Positions 18,084 through 26,975 of a stretch of DNA of 64,000 bases are shown piece after piece. The translations under genes were made by a program, and so were the position numbers. The notes under the pieces were generated by a model. The model was not told the origin of the DNA and ran no database searches. It saw only the letters and a list, made by a program, of their open reading frames with translations. Source of the DNA: Bacillota bacterium (GTDB lineage Bacteria > Bacillota > Bacilli > Paenibacillales > Paenibacillaceae); contig JAEZCJ010000020.1 in NCBI GenBank assembly GCA_023433615.1, forward strand, positions 1 through 64,000, read 5' to 3'. Every line of letters starts with the position of its first letter. The stretch's first letter is position 1.

Positions 18084-18173
18084 ATCTATGCCTCGAATTT
18101 CTTGTAAGGTTCATGCTTGCTATGTCATCTACTATCGCACTGCAATCCGATCTTGTGAATGGAGGAAGTAGAG

Positions 18174-19361
18174 ATGAGCAGAAAATGGCTGGTAGTAATG
18201 GCGGGGTTCGCTTTCCTATCGGGAGGATGCTCCGATTCGGGCGCGGGGACGAAGAAACCTTCCGTGAATGCGGAGTTTCGAGGAGATGCCTATAACTCGG
18301 GCGTATTCGATACGGTAGGTTTGCCGGTGCTTGCGGGGGAGAAATGGAAGGTGACATTGAACAATGCCACGCTGCACAGTTCGCCTGTTATGGCGGATAA
18401 CACGATCTATATCGGCAGCGAGGAGGGCAGCTTCTATGCGATCAATGCCGACAACGGAGGAATCGTCTGGCAGACGAACACCGGCGGTCGCATTCGGTCG
18501 ACTGCGGCCGTATACGGTGAAGAGTTATACTATCTGGACGACACGTCCACCTTGTACGCATTGTCTCGCGCTTCCGGCGAGCAGCTATGGTCCGTGAAAC
18601 TGAACGATGTCTTCGTCGGTACCTCGCTGATCGATCAGTGGGACTACTACATCGCCTCCCCGGCCGTAACCGAGGATACGATCTATATCGGCAGCGAGGG
18701 CATCTACTTCTATGCCTTGAATCGTGCGGACGGCACGGAACGATGGTCGGTCAAGACCGGCTCGCCCGTTCACGGGAAAGCCGTATTAGCCGACGGACTC
18801 GTCTATGTCGCGGATCGGTTGGGTGTCGTCTATGCGCTGGACCAAGCGACTGGCGAGGAGCAATGGCGGAATGAAGATGCCGGAGTCGTACAATCGTCGC
18901 TTGCCTATCGGGATCAGACGCTATACTTTGGCTCGCGGGATACGAAAGTCCACGCCATCGATGCGGCGACCGGCAAGCAGCTGTGGGAGCACGTATCGCC
19001 GGGCGGCTCATGGGTCGGATCCTCGGCTGCCGTCAGCGAATCCTTCGTTGCGATCGGGGCATCCGATTCCAAGGTCGTCCATGTTTTCGATCGGGCAAGC
19101 GGCGAGCATCTGAGAGATCTCGAGCTCGGGAGCCGCGTATTCGCATCCGTTGTGATCGTAGGTGACATCGTGTATTTCGGATCGGCCTATACAGATGACC
19201 CGGAAGCCCGAATCGATGGCTTCCATGCCGTGGAGCTTGCCACAGGCCGCGAACTGTGGCGTTTCGAAGGCACTCGGGCGCCGATTCTGTCCTCACCGCT
19301 TATCAAGGACGGCATCGCTTATGTTGCTGGCATGGACGGTACGATCTACGCGCTGCAGTAG
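18174..19361 (+). CDS. PQQ-type beta-propeller lipoprotein
   Basis: A lipoprotein signal with LSGGC places the lipid Cys near residue 19. The mature protein is built of repeats of the PQQ/BamB type, with the signature AxxGxxxW: ADNGGIVWQ, RASGEQLWS, RADGTERWS, QATGEEQWR, AATGKQLWE, RASGEHLRD and LATGRELWR, so seven or eight blades. Such propellers act as scaffolds; no quinone-binding or catalytic residues are evident. GGAGGAAG precedes ATG 18174 at seven bases. Its last 69 bases overlap the 3' end of the convergent sigma-factor gene. Confidence 0.85.
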   Translation: MSRKWLVVMAGFAFLSGGCSDSGAGTKKPSVNAEFRGDAYNSGVFDTVGLPVLAGEKWKVTLNNATLHSSPVMADNTIYIGSEEGSFYAINADNGGIVWQTNTGGRIRSTAAVYGEELYYLDDTSTLYALSRASGEQLWSVKLNDVFVGTSLIDQWDYYIASPAVTEDTIYIGSEGIYFYALNRADGTERWSVKTGSPVHGKAVLADGLVYVADRLGVVYALDQATGEEQWRNEDAGVVQSSLAYRDQTLYFGSRDTKVHAIDAATGKQLWEHVSPGGSWVGSSAAVSESFVAIGASDSKVVHVFDRASGEHLRDLELGSRVFASVVIVGDIVYFGSAYTDDPEARIDGFHAVELATGRELWRFEGTRAPILSSPLIKDGIAYVAGMDGTIYALQ

Positions 19362-20960
19362 AGCAAGCAGCGCTTCAAGATCGGCTATCGCTTCGATCTC
19401 CAGTTGCTTGGCATGCTCAAGCAACTGGATGGCTTGATTCGTTCGTTCCTGCTCCGAATAAGGCGGCGCGAGCAGATTGAACGGGAACAGCGGGCGCAGC
19501 TGCCGCGTCGCATCGGCGACCTGCGTATAGCGGTCCGACGCTTGCCGAGCCTGCTGAGCCATTGCTTCGCCATACGCGCCATGCAGCTTGGATAGACGAT
19601 CCGCCGTGCGCTGCAGGAACAAGGCCGCATAATGCCGATTGCTCGAGATGCTCCAAGCGAGAAGACGCATGCCCGGCGTATCGCCTTGCCCTTCCTTCAG
19701 CAGATCGCGCCACACGTCATAGGCGGACAATCCGATACGGATTCCTTCGTAAGGCATAGGCTCTAGTCCTCGCGCATGCCGGGTGATGTCGGTCAGCGCT
19801 TCTCGAAGCGCCTCTAGCGGATTCGGCTTGAACGTCGATCCGACCGTAAGCAGGAATAGTTCGCTGCCTGATCCCGAGTCCATGCCCAACTGCTCGTAAG
19901 GCATCTCCGCGTGCCCGAACACGCCGGACAGGAGCAAGGTTCGCTTATGATCGTCATAGCCGCTGATCCACCCGAAGAACGGCTCTTGCACCCCCCAGAT
20001 CAGAGCGGGATAACCGCGGTCTATCGTGTGCTGGATGAACGACAGCGCCTCCAGCCGAAAATGCTGCCGGACCGGGTCCCGGTTATTCTCGCCGAACCAC
20101 CTCGCGTGAATGCCTAGATGACGCAGGCCCGTCGCGAAGGACCGAGCCCACTTGTGCTGGTTGAACCAGTAACGATCTGCGTCGCGTTCGTCGATGATCA
20201 GACGGAACGCTTGACCGGTCATTCCCATAACGTCTGCCATGGACAGATCCGTCCGCCCCGCTGCGTGTACGGCGTGCAGCACATACAGCGAGAAAGTGTC
20301 CCAAGACTCCTCAAGATAAGTGCCGAGATCCGGAAGTTCATTCCATGCCGGAAGGGCGGCGTCTTGCCTGCGTTCGTTCAGGTAGCGAGTGAGCAGCTCC
20401 TGATAATGGAGCTGCTGCATTCTTGACCTTCCGCGCGACAACGCGGTATACACATGCGCGGTCGTCATCCCGAATGCGGCCGCGATGGACTGCGGCGATA
20501 GTTGGGCTAGATAGTAAGCTTCGCAGACTGCCCGTTCCTTCTGATTCAAGCTCTGTATGAGCCGCGTCGCGAGCATCGATTCTTCCTGAAGCAGCGTCTC
20601 ATGCTCCGGACTGCCGGCAATTCCTGCGGAAGCCTCATCCATCCGGTTGAGAGGGCTCTCCTTGCGGTACAGTCCGCCTCGCCGCACATGCATAAGCGCC
20701 TCATTCCGGACGATTCGCCTCAGCCATGGCACGAATCGGCGGCAATCGACTAACGTATGCAGCTTGGTCAACGCTAGCAGGCTGGCGTCTTGCACGATAT
20801 CTTCCGCAAGATGATTATCGCGGGATACCGCCGTCGCCCACCGAAGCGCGGCGCTCCGATGGCGAAGAATCAAATGCTCGAACGCGAGCAGGTCTCCCTC
20901 TTGCGCGCGTGAGGCTAACGCTTCATCCGAACTTGGCAACTTGCGTTGGCTGAATTCCAT
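19293..20960 (-). CDS. ECF-type sigma factor with a large C-terminal domain resembling the BtrH N-terminal fold
   Basis: Residues 15-190 are an extracytoplasmic-function sigma factor: region 2 (FEHLILRHRSAALRWATAVSRDNHLAEDIVQDASLLALTKL, then RRFVPWLRRIVRNEALMHVRR) and region 4 (LNQKERAVCEAYYLAQLSPQSIAAAFGMTTAHVYTALSRGRSRM). The remaining 350 residues are not sigma sequence. They contain EALSFIQHTIDRGYPALIWGVQEPFFGWISGYDD, which resembles butirosin-H-like papain-fold domains, and later helical parts. Large C-terminal extensions on ECF factors often hold them inactive until a signal arrives, since no separate anti-sigma gene is next door. The 3' end overlaps the propeller gene on the other strand. 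Confidence 0.8.
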   Translation of the reverse strand: MEFSQRKLPSSDEALASRAQEGDLLAFEHLILRHRSAALRWATAVSRDNHLAEDIVQDASLLALTKLHTLVDCRRFVPWLRRIVRNEALMHVRRGGLYRKESPLNRMDEASAGIAGSPEHETLLQEESMLATRLIQSLNQKERAVCEAYYLAQLSPQSIAAAFGMTTAHVYTALSRGRSRMQQLHYQELLTRYLNERRQDAALPAWNELPDLGTYLEESWDTFSLYVLHAVHAAGRTDLSMADVMGMTGQAFRLIIDERDADRYWFNQHKWARSFATGLRHLGIHARWFGENNRDPVRQHFRLEALSFIQHTIDRGYPALIWGVQEPFFGWISGYDDHKRTLLLSGVFGHAEMPYEQLGMDSGSGSELFLLTVGSTFKPNPLEALREALTDITRHARGLEPMPYEGIRIGLSAYDVWRDLLKEGQGDTPGMRLLAWSISSNRHYAALFLQRTADRLSKLHGAYGEAMAQQARQASDRYTQVADATRQLRPLFPFNLLAPPYSEQERTNQAIQLLEHAKQLEIEAIADLEALLALLQRVDRTVHASNISDAVLDKR

Positions 20961-20966
20961 GGCAGA

Positions 20967-21606
20967 CTACCTTTCTCGGGTTTCGATCGCTACTTGGACG
21001 ATCGTTCTCCAGGTCTCGGGTGCATGACTTTGCATCGCGGGCGTGAGGTATATTTCTCGGCGTTCCCCTGCGACCCGGTAACCCAGTTGTTCGACGTAAG
21101 TCGCGATTTGTTCGTAAGTGGAATGGGTATCGCGATAATGCCCGACATGAAGCTTCTGTGCGCAGAGGACGGATTCCGCTCCGACCAATCGCGTTACGGG
21201 AACGTTCGTGCCGCGTAAGTTATTCGCTGCGCGGTATATCGCTTCATCGAATAGATCCCAAGTCATGCAGTCAGGAACTTGCATCATGTGGGTAACGGAA
21301 TATTTTCCATTGTCATGGCGGCCATGCCAGATGATTTCGCGCGGCATTAACTTGAACTTGTAGCGAATTGACGCCTTGGCTAGTTGTTTTAGCTGATTCA
21401 CGACCTTGGCAATGACCCAGCCAGGGTTCATCGAGCGGTTCGGGATGTCCTGCCCAGTCCATATGAAAATCGGTCACCATGTCCTGCGCAACGTACTGCA
21501 GCTTGGGCATATGCAGCACTTGCACGGGTCCTGGCTTAAGCCCATAAATTTGAGGGTAGAGCTTACGATGGTTGTGCGAAATCGGCGTCATTGGCGCATT
21601 CTCCAC
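20967..21606 (-). pseudogene. GyrI-like small-molecule-binding protein, disrupted by a frameshift
   Basis: Two overlapping frames together make one protein of about 213 codons, the usual size of this GyrI-like group. The first runs from GTG 21606 (GGGAGG eight bases upstream) to 21313, giving HRKLYPQIYGLKPGPVQVLHMPKLQYVAQDM then FHMDWAGHPEPLDEPW. The second continues from about 21425 with VIAKVVNQLKQLAKASIRYKF and carries the GyrI end (LHVGHYRDTHSTYEQIATYVEQLGYRVAGERREIYL). The second frame's own ATG (21431) has no ribosome binding site. The shift lies near 21420-21430. It could be a true mutation or a sequencing error; the rest is well preserved. Confidence 0.7.
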
Positions 21607-21894
21607 GTTGCGTCCCTCCCGGAAGGTAATGCATTCTCCTGTTCGCTTGGTTTTCCCATGTCCGCAAGCAGATTTCCTGCCCTAACATAGATGCCGAATA
21701 AGGAAGAAAGCTTACATTCAAAATTTACAAAGTCAGGAGTATCTGTTCCGAACACCGTTCAACTCCAATAATAGGGATTCGACAATACCGATCCATCTCC
21801 TCTCTTCTACTCCATAAGCTACTTTCATAAGTGGAAACGCCAACGCATAAATATAAAAAAATGGAATATAAAGCCGCAAGAATGAAGGAGGAAA

Positions 21895-22989
21895 ATGATT
21901 TTGAAAATACGAGTTCGACTGCTTGCGCTGGCTGCGATGCTTGCCCTGATCATCCCTGGGCAGGCAGGTGCAGCAGGCGCGGCAGAATCGGAGACGAGCG
22001 TGCTGTCATTCGGCGTGAGCGAGCTGGCCACGCAAGAGATTCAAGGGGACTATGTCGACATTCCATACAAGGTGGAAGGGAGAATGCCTTCCTCCGCCAG
22101 GCTTGAGGTTGTAGGCGGGACGGCCGTCGAAGGCGAGGACTACTATCTGTGGAAAGACCTGCATGACCAAGTGGCAATCGTGCTGAATTATCAAGATTAT
22201 GAGATCGAACCGGTAGAGACGGTGCTGCTCCGCTGGGTTACGGATGATCCGGAGGTCGTGCTGGGAGAGCCGAGTCTGCTCCGCGTGACGATCGAGGACA
22301 GCAACCGCTCGGTGTTCTCGTTCGACGATAAGCCGCTAATCGTCCAGGAGTCGGACGGCATGGCTAGCATCACCGTGAATAACGAAGCTGCTTACGAAGG
22401 CGGTATTGCCATGGCTGAGGTATCGTATCGAACCGTCGCTCAATCTGCGCAAGCAGACGTGGATTATGTCCATAGCGAAGGGACGGTACATGTCGGGGGG
22501 CCGGGCGGCGACTGGAACGGCGAGATTCGCGTGCCTCTCTTAGAAGACGGGAACAGCGAGGGGACCGAGCATTTCGTGGTCGAGATCAGCGATCCGAGGG
22601 GCGGCAAGCTGGGCGCAGTGACGCGGATAACGGTGCAGATCGAAGATGACGATGCCCGCCCGCCCATGCGGTCGAAGCTCGTCATCGATAAGGACAGTTA
22701 TACTGTATCCGAGAGCAGCCGCGATTTGAAAGTGACGGTTAAGCGAGTGGGCAGCGCGCAAGGCGAAGCCTACGCGCATTATCAGACGGTTAGCGGCATC
22801 GCGAAGAGCGGCCAAGATTACGTTCATGCATCCGGCGTCGTCAAGTTCAAGCCGGGCGAAACGAAGAAGACGATCACGATCAAGATCATTAATGACAAAA
22901 AGAGAGAGAAGACGGAGCAATTCTACTTAAAGCTAACGGGACATCATCATGTCGATCAAGCCAAAGTTCGCATTAAGGATAATGACTAA
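21895..22989 (+). CDS. Secreted protein with three Calx-beta-type repeats
   Basis: The signal peptide (LLALAAMLALIIPGQAGAAGA) is followed by three Calx-beta-like modules, recognised by a Glu-Asp-Tyr/Asp strand and an acidic end: GGTAVEGEDYYL ... VTIEDSN; QSAQADVDYVHSEGTVHV ... VQIEDDD; SGIAKSGQDYVHASGVVKFKPGETKKTITIKIINDKKREKTEQFYLKL ... IKDND. Such domains bind calcium and serve in adhesion or matrix structure. AAGGAGG lies only three bases before ATG 21895 but nine before TTG 21901, so the latter may be the true start. It stands alone and ends before a strong terminator. The 288 bases upstream (21607-21894) hold no other gene that I can support. Confidence 0.8.
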   Translation: MILKIRVRLLALAAMLALIIPGQAGAAGAAESETSVLSFGVSELATQEIQGDYVDIPYKVEGRMPSSARLEVVGGTAVEGEDYYLWKDLHDQVAIVLNYQDYEIEPVETVLLRWVTDDPEVVLGEPSLLRVTIEDSNRSVFSFDDKPLIVQESDGMASITVNNEAAYEGGIAMAEVSYRTVAQSAQADVDYVHSEGTVHVGGPGGDWNGEIRVPLLEDGNSEGTEHFVVEISDPRGGKLGAVTRITVQIEDDDARPPMRSKLVIDKDSYTVSESSRDLKVTVKRVGSAQGEAYAHYQTVSGIAKSGQDYVHASGVVKFKPGETKKTITIKIINDKKREKTEQFYLKLTGHHHVDQAKVRIKDND

Positions 22990-23127
22990 CGTCGGGAAAC
23001 CGAAGGCTGCTCATTCTCCCATGCAGAGGTGGCTAAATCGCGGCGCGGATCGAAGCGAATTACAGCGTGTTTCACCTCGCGCAGGGCTAACTAGGTGTAC
23101 GACAATGTAGTCGAAAAAGTCAACGGC

Positions 23128-23162
23128 AAGAGCCCCGGTCCATGTTACGGACCGGGGCTCTT
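23128..23162. terminator. Bidirectional terminator between the Calx-beta gene and bceB
   Basis: AAGAGCCCCGGTCC (23128-23141) pairs perfectly with GGACCGGGGCTCTT (23149-23162) over a seven-base loop, between two convergent genes. Confidence 0.9.
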
Positions 23163-23176
23163 AACGCGTGCAGTTT

Positions 23177-25117
23177 CTACAAGGCTTCCTTGATGACCTT
23201 CTTGTAATAACGAACCGACAGCAGACCGAAGATCGAGTACAGCGCGGTGTAGAGGAGCATGACCAGGATCATCGGCGTCCACACCTCGGTGCCGAACAAG
23301 AACCAGCCCGATTGCACCGCGAAGTAACTATGACACAGGCCGACGACCAGCGGAATGCCGAAATTGAACAGTTGCTTCGATCGGATGCCGCGCAGCAGAT
23401 CGCCCTGCGTGAACCCTAGCTTGCGCAGGATCGTGTAGTTCGGTTTCTCATCCTCGCTCTCGCCCATCTGCTTGAAGTACAGGATGCATCCGGACGTTAC
23501 GAGGAAGCTCAGTCCCAGGAAGCCGACGATGAACATGATGAGTCCCATATTCGCCTTCTGGCGATCGCTCATCGCGAGGCGCGAGAAGCTCTCGCCTTCG
23601 AAGTCCAAGCGCTTGAAGATGCCTTCGGCCGCTTCGTTAACCGCAGGATCCTTCAGATCGATCCCGATATGGAACGAGTAGGATCGTTGCAGCTCCGGGT
23701 CGAGATCCTGCTTCAACCGCTCGAAGACGCTGGCATCCACGATGACGACCGGCATCCCCCCGCTGGAGTAGTAGTACGAGATGACATATTCCCGCTTCAA
23801 GCCCCTAACCTGCTGCGGAATCGTCTCGTTGGCGCCTAAGAGCTCGATCTTGCCGGAGCGCTCAAGCGGCATGAATTGATTCAACAAATCGCTGTAGCCG
23901 GCCAGATAAGCCTCCTCGGCCGAAACGTCGATGCCGTCGATATCTTCATCGCTGACAATGGGCAGGCCTAAGGTGGTCAGATCGACATCCATCAGGTCGC
24001 CGCCGGTGGTCGAGATATGCTCGAGGTTGACATCGACCTGTATGACCTCGATCTCCGTCTTCCCGTACGCGATGCCCTGCTCATCCAATGCCGTCGTGAA
24101 CCGCTCGGCATCCTCCGGACTCGTGAACGCATAATCGGCAGCGACGCTGTTCTGGGCAGACTGCTCAGCCGAATAGTACGAAATATAGCTGAGCGACAGC
24201 AGCCCGATCGCTAGAGCCGACACGGTCGTAATGATCGTGAGCAGCATCGCGTTGGACTTCATCCGGAACATGATCGACGACAGGGAGAGCACCTCATTGA
24301 CGTTGAGATAGCCGCCTTTACGCTTGCGTAAGATGTAGAAAATAAACCGCACGGAGCCCTTGTAGAACAAGTAAGTACCGATGATGACGGAGCCCAGAAT
24401 GGCGAGCATGGCGATGAACAGCTCCATCATCTCAGTGAAGTCGCCGCTGAACAGCAGCGTGGAGACATAGTAGCCGAACAGGATCAGCCCGATGCCGAGG
24501 ATCCCGACGATCATCTCGAAGATCGATACCTTCTTGACCGTCTCTTCCGTCGAGGAGAGCACGCGGAATAGCGAGAGAATCGTCTGCCGCTTAATGAACG
24601 CATAGTTCATGAGCAGGATGAGCGCATAGATGACGCCGAACACGACAACTGTCTGAATCAGCGCCTCCGTCGAGAACCGCAATACGGCCTCTGCGTCGAT
24701 GCCGGTGATCCGGAACAGGATCATCATGATCAGCTTCGATACCGCGAATCCGAGGAAGATGCCCATCACCAGCGAGCCGCTGTAGAGCATCAGGTTCTCC
24801 AACGAGAGAATGCGGTGGATTCTGCCCTTCGTCATTCCGATCAATTGATACAGCCCGATCTCGGTGCTGCGGCGCTTGATGAAGATCGTGTTGGCGTACA
24901 GGATGAAGATCGTGACGATCGCGAGCAGCAGAACGGAGGCGGCCCGAATCGATGCGCCGCCCTTGACAGACCCTTCCGTCGCGTCGAGTGCCGGGTCATA
25001 CTGCAGCGTGACGAAAGCGAAGTACAGGCCGACCGTGAAGACGAGCGCGAAGATGTACAAGTAGTAATTCTTCAGGTTCTTCTTCAAGTTCTGGAGGATG
25101 AGGCGATTAATGCTCAT
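23177..25117 (-). CDS. bceB: BceB-type ABC permease for peptide-antibiotic sensing and detoxification
   Basis: A 646-residue permease with ten membrane segments and the BceB layout: FtsX domain in TM2-4 (NTIFIKRRSTEIGLYQLIGMTKGRIHRILSLENL), a large outside domain of about 210 residues between TM7 and TM8 (roughly residues 315-530), and a C-terminal FtsX half (EKPNYTILRKLGFTQGDLLRGIRSKQL). With BceA it protects lipid II cycle intermediates from bacitracin-like peptides and passes transport flux to the BceS kinase. The start overlaps the end of bceA by 11 bases. Exact drug specificity cannot be read from sequence. Confidence 0.9.
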   Translation of the reverse strand: MSINRLILQNLKKNLKNYYLYIFALVFTVGLYFAFVTLQYDPALDATEGSVKGGASIRAASVLLLAIVTIFILYANTIFIKRRSTEIGLYQLIGMTKGRIHRILSLENLMLYSGSLVMGIFLGFAVSKLIMMILFRITGIDAEAVLRFSTEALIQTVVVFGVIYALILLMNYAFIKRQTILSLFRVLSSTEETVKKVSIFEMIVGILGIGLILFGYYVSTLLFSGDFTEMMELFIAMLAILGSVIIGTYLFYKGSVRFIFYILRKRKGGYLNVNEVLSLSSIMFRMKSNAMLLTIITTVSALAIGLLSLSYISYYSAEQSAQNSVAADYAFTSPEDAERFTTALDEQGIAYGKTEIEVIQVDVNLEHISTTGGDLMDVDLTTLGLPIVSDEDIDGIDVSAEEAYLAGYSDLLNQFMPLERSGKIELLGANETIPQQVRGLKREYVISYYYSSGGMPVVIVDASVFERLKQDLDPELQRSYSFHIGIDLKDPAVNEAAEGIFKRLDFEGESFSRLAMSDRQKANMGLIMFIVGFLGLSFLVTSGCILYFKQMGESEDEKPNYTILRKLGFTQGDLLRGIRSKQLFNFGIPLVVGLCHSYFAVQSGWFLFGTEVWTPMILVMLLYTALYSIFGLLSVRYYKKVIKEAL

Positions 25118-25868
25118 ATTGCACCCCGCCTAACACGCCCTGCGTCTTCATGATGTCTTGGAAGAAGCTCTGCCGGGACTCGTCGCCCTTCGTCAGCTGC
25201 GTATAGACCTGCCCGTCCCGGATGAAAATAACGCGATGACAATAGCTGGCGGCGACCGCGTCATGCGTGACCATCAGGATCGTCGCGCGGCGGCGCTCGT
25301 TCAGATCGCTCAGCTTGTTCAGCAGATCGGAAGCGGACTTCGAGTCGAGCGCCCCTGTCGGCTCATCGGCGAAAATGATGCTCGGCTCGTGGATGAACGC
25401 ACGCGCCGCTGATGTACGCTGCTTTTGCCCGCCGGAGATCTCATTCGGATACTTATCCTTCATCTCATAGATGCCGAGCTCCTGCGCCAGCACGCGAAAC
25501 TTCTCGTCGGCATCCCGCTTCGACGTATTCGTAATGGAGAGGGGGAGGAGAATGTTCTCCTTCACCGTCAGCGTATCGAGCAGATTGTATTCTTGGAAGA
25601 TGAACCCGAGATGGTTCTTGCGGAATTCCGCCAGCTGCTTCTCTTTCATCCCAGTCATGACCTGGCCTTCGATCGCGATCGTGCCGCTGCTGACCTTATC
25701 GATCGAGGAGAGCACATTGAGCAGCGTCGTCTTGCCGGAGCCCGATGCGCCCATGATGCTGACGAATTCGCCCTTGGCGATCGCGATGTCGATGCCCTTC
25801 AAGACGTCTTGTCTATTGAACTTATTGCCGTAGCTCTTATGGATCTTCGATGCTTCCAGGATGTTCAT
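25107..25868 (-). CDS. bceA: BceA-type ABC ATPase
   Basis: A 253-residue ATPase: Walker A GASGSGKTT, Q-loop IFQEYNLLDTLTVKEN, signature ISGGQKQRTSAARAF, Walker B IIFADEPTGALDSKSA, and H-loop MVTHDA. These match the BceA/MacB group. GGAGG precedes ATG 25868 closely. It is the first gene of the two-gene transport unit and is preceded by a palindromic operator at 25953-25974 and a promoter with good -10 but poor -35, as expected for induction by the neighbouring response regulator. Confidence 0.92.
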   Translation of the reverse strand: MNILEASKIHKSYGNKFNRQDVLKGIDIAIAKGEFVSIMGASGSGKTTLLNVLSSIDKVSSGTIAIEGQVMTGMKEKQLAEFRKNHLGFIFQEYNLLDTLTVKENILLPLSITNTSKRDADEKFRVLAQELGIYEMKDKYPNEISGGQKQRTSAARAFIHEPSIIFADEPTGALDSKSASDLLNKLSDLNERRRATILMVTHDAVAASYCHRVIFIRDGQVYTQLTKGDESRQSFFQDIMKTQGVLGGVQYEH

Positions 25869-25897
25869 GGGTACCTCCGCGTGAATAGGATAGCTCT

Positions 25898-25926
25898 AGT
25901 ATAGAAGGGATCGCCGCCGCTTGCCT
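25898..25926 (-). promoter_or_regulatory. Predicted bceAB promoter
   Basis: Read on the minus strand, TATACT occupies 25903-25898; 17 bases upstream the -35 box (25926-25921) reads AGGCAA, far from consensus. A weak -35 fits a promoter that depends on an activator bound at 25953-25974. Confidence 0.5.
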
Positions 25927-25952
25927 TCGATCGGCCGCACAAATAGCAAGAG

Positions 25953-25974
25953 CATGTGACATTGTTGTCACATG
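25953..25974. promoter_or_regulatory. BceR-type operator upstream of bceAB
   Basis: A perfect inverted repeat, CATGTGACA and TGTCACATG, separated by TTGT. The core TGACA-N4-TGTCA fits the published form of BceR-like binding sites (TNACA-N4-TGTAA type). It sits about 85 bases before the bceA start and overlaps the stop codon of bceS (25968). Confidence 0.75.
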
Positions 25975-26972
25975 CCCGCAATGCGGTGGAATGCATTCCC
26001 CTTCGGAAAATAGAGCGTGAACGTCGTGCCGGCCCCAAGCTGCGAGCGAACATCGATACGGATGCCCAGCGGCTCTGCCGCTTGTCTCGCCAGATACAAG
26101 CCCATGCCGGTAGAGGCATGGGCGTGATGCTCCCTCGTGGACGTGAAGCCGCGATCGAAGATGCGCGGCAGGTCGCGCGGGTCGATGCCTCGTCCGCTGT
26201 CTTCGACCTCGAGCACGAACTGCTCCTCCCGTTCATAGCTGCGGATGACGATATCCGATGCCTCGCTATACTTGACGGCGTTCGTTAACAGCTGCCTGAC
26301 GATATAGGACAGCCACTTCGCGTCGCTGAAGACGCTCTCCGCCCCAAGCTCCAGCTCGATTCCGATCCCCTTGCTCATGCACCAGGATTGCAGATCCTTG
26401 ATTTCGCTTACGATTAAGGATTGGATATTCAACTGTTCAATATACAGATCGTTCTTCATCGAGGGAATCCGCTTATGGTGAAGTTGCTGATCGAGCAGGA
26501 GATGGATGCGCAGCCATTCGTACGTCAACTGCGTGCGCATCTGCCCGTTATCGAGCCGATCGATCATGAGGCGCATCGCGGTAAGCGGCGTCTTCACCTC
26601 GTGAATCCACGATAACAGCTCGTCCTTCTCCTGCTCGAGAGAGGTCTGGTTATGGGAGGACTGCTGCTTCAGCCATTCGGTCTGGGTGGTGACTGTATTT
26701 TCGACGATGCGCTCATAGGGGCTCTCCGCACGCGGCATGCTCGCCAGATCCAGATTGCGCTCCCACGCCTCCAAGCCGCGGTAGAATCGGGTCTCGCGGT
26801 TGTAGCGCATCATGAGGAACAGGAAGAACGCGATCCACGACAGGAACGCGATGTAGAGGATCGGCTCGAGCGGAATCGCGGTATCGAAGTATGCGACAGC
26901 GACAATGAAGAGCTGCAGCAGCAGGAAGAACAAGATCCAGCTGCGCCGCTCGGTAAGGTATCGAAGGATCAT
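25968..26972 (-). CDS. bceS: BceS-type intramembrane-sensing histidine kinase
   Basis: A 334-residue kinase with two membrane segments near the N-terminus (residues 12-29 and 37-55) and almost no outside loop, the mark of intramembrane-sensing kinases that take their signal from a BceAB transporter. The phospho-acceptor is His124 in WIHEVKTPLTAMRL; the ATPase domain shows the N box (IVRQLLTNAVKYS), VEDSGRGI and GMGLYLARQAAEPLG. It starts three bases after the bceR stop. Together with bceR, bceA and bceB it makes a complete flux-sensing module. Confidence 0.93.
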   Translation of the reverse strand: MILRYLTERRSWILFFLLLQLFIVAVAYFDTAIPLEPILYIAFLSWIAFFLFLMMRYNRETRFYRGLEAWERNLDLASMPRAESPYERIVENTVTTQTEWLKQQSSHNQTSLEQEKDELLSWIHEVKTPLTAMRLMIDRLDNGQMRTQLTYEWLRIHLLLDQQLHHKRIPSMKNDLYIEQLNIQSLIVSEIKDLQSWCMSKGIGIELELGAESVFSDAKWLSYIVRQLLTNAVKYSEASDIVIRSYEREEQFVLEVEDSGRGIDPRDLPRIFDRGFTSTREHHAHASTGMGLYLARQAAEPLGIRIDVRSQLGAGTTFTLYFPKGNAFHRIAGM

Positions 26973-26975
26973 CGG

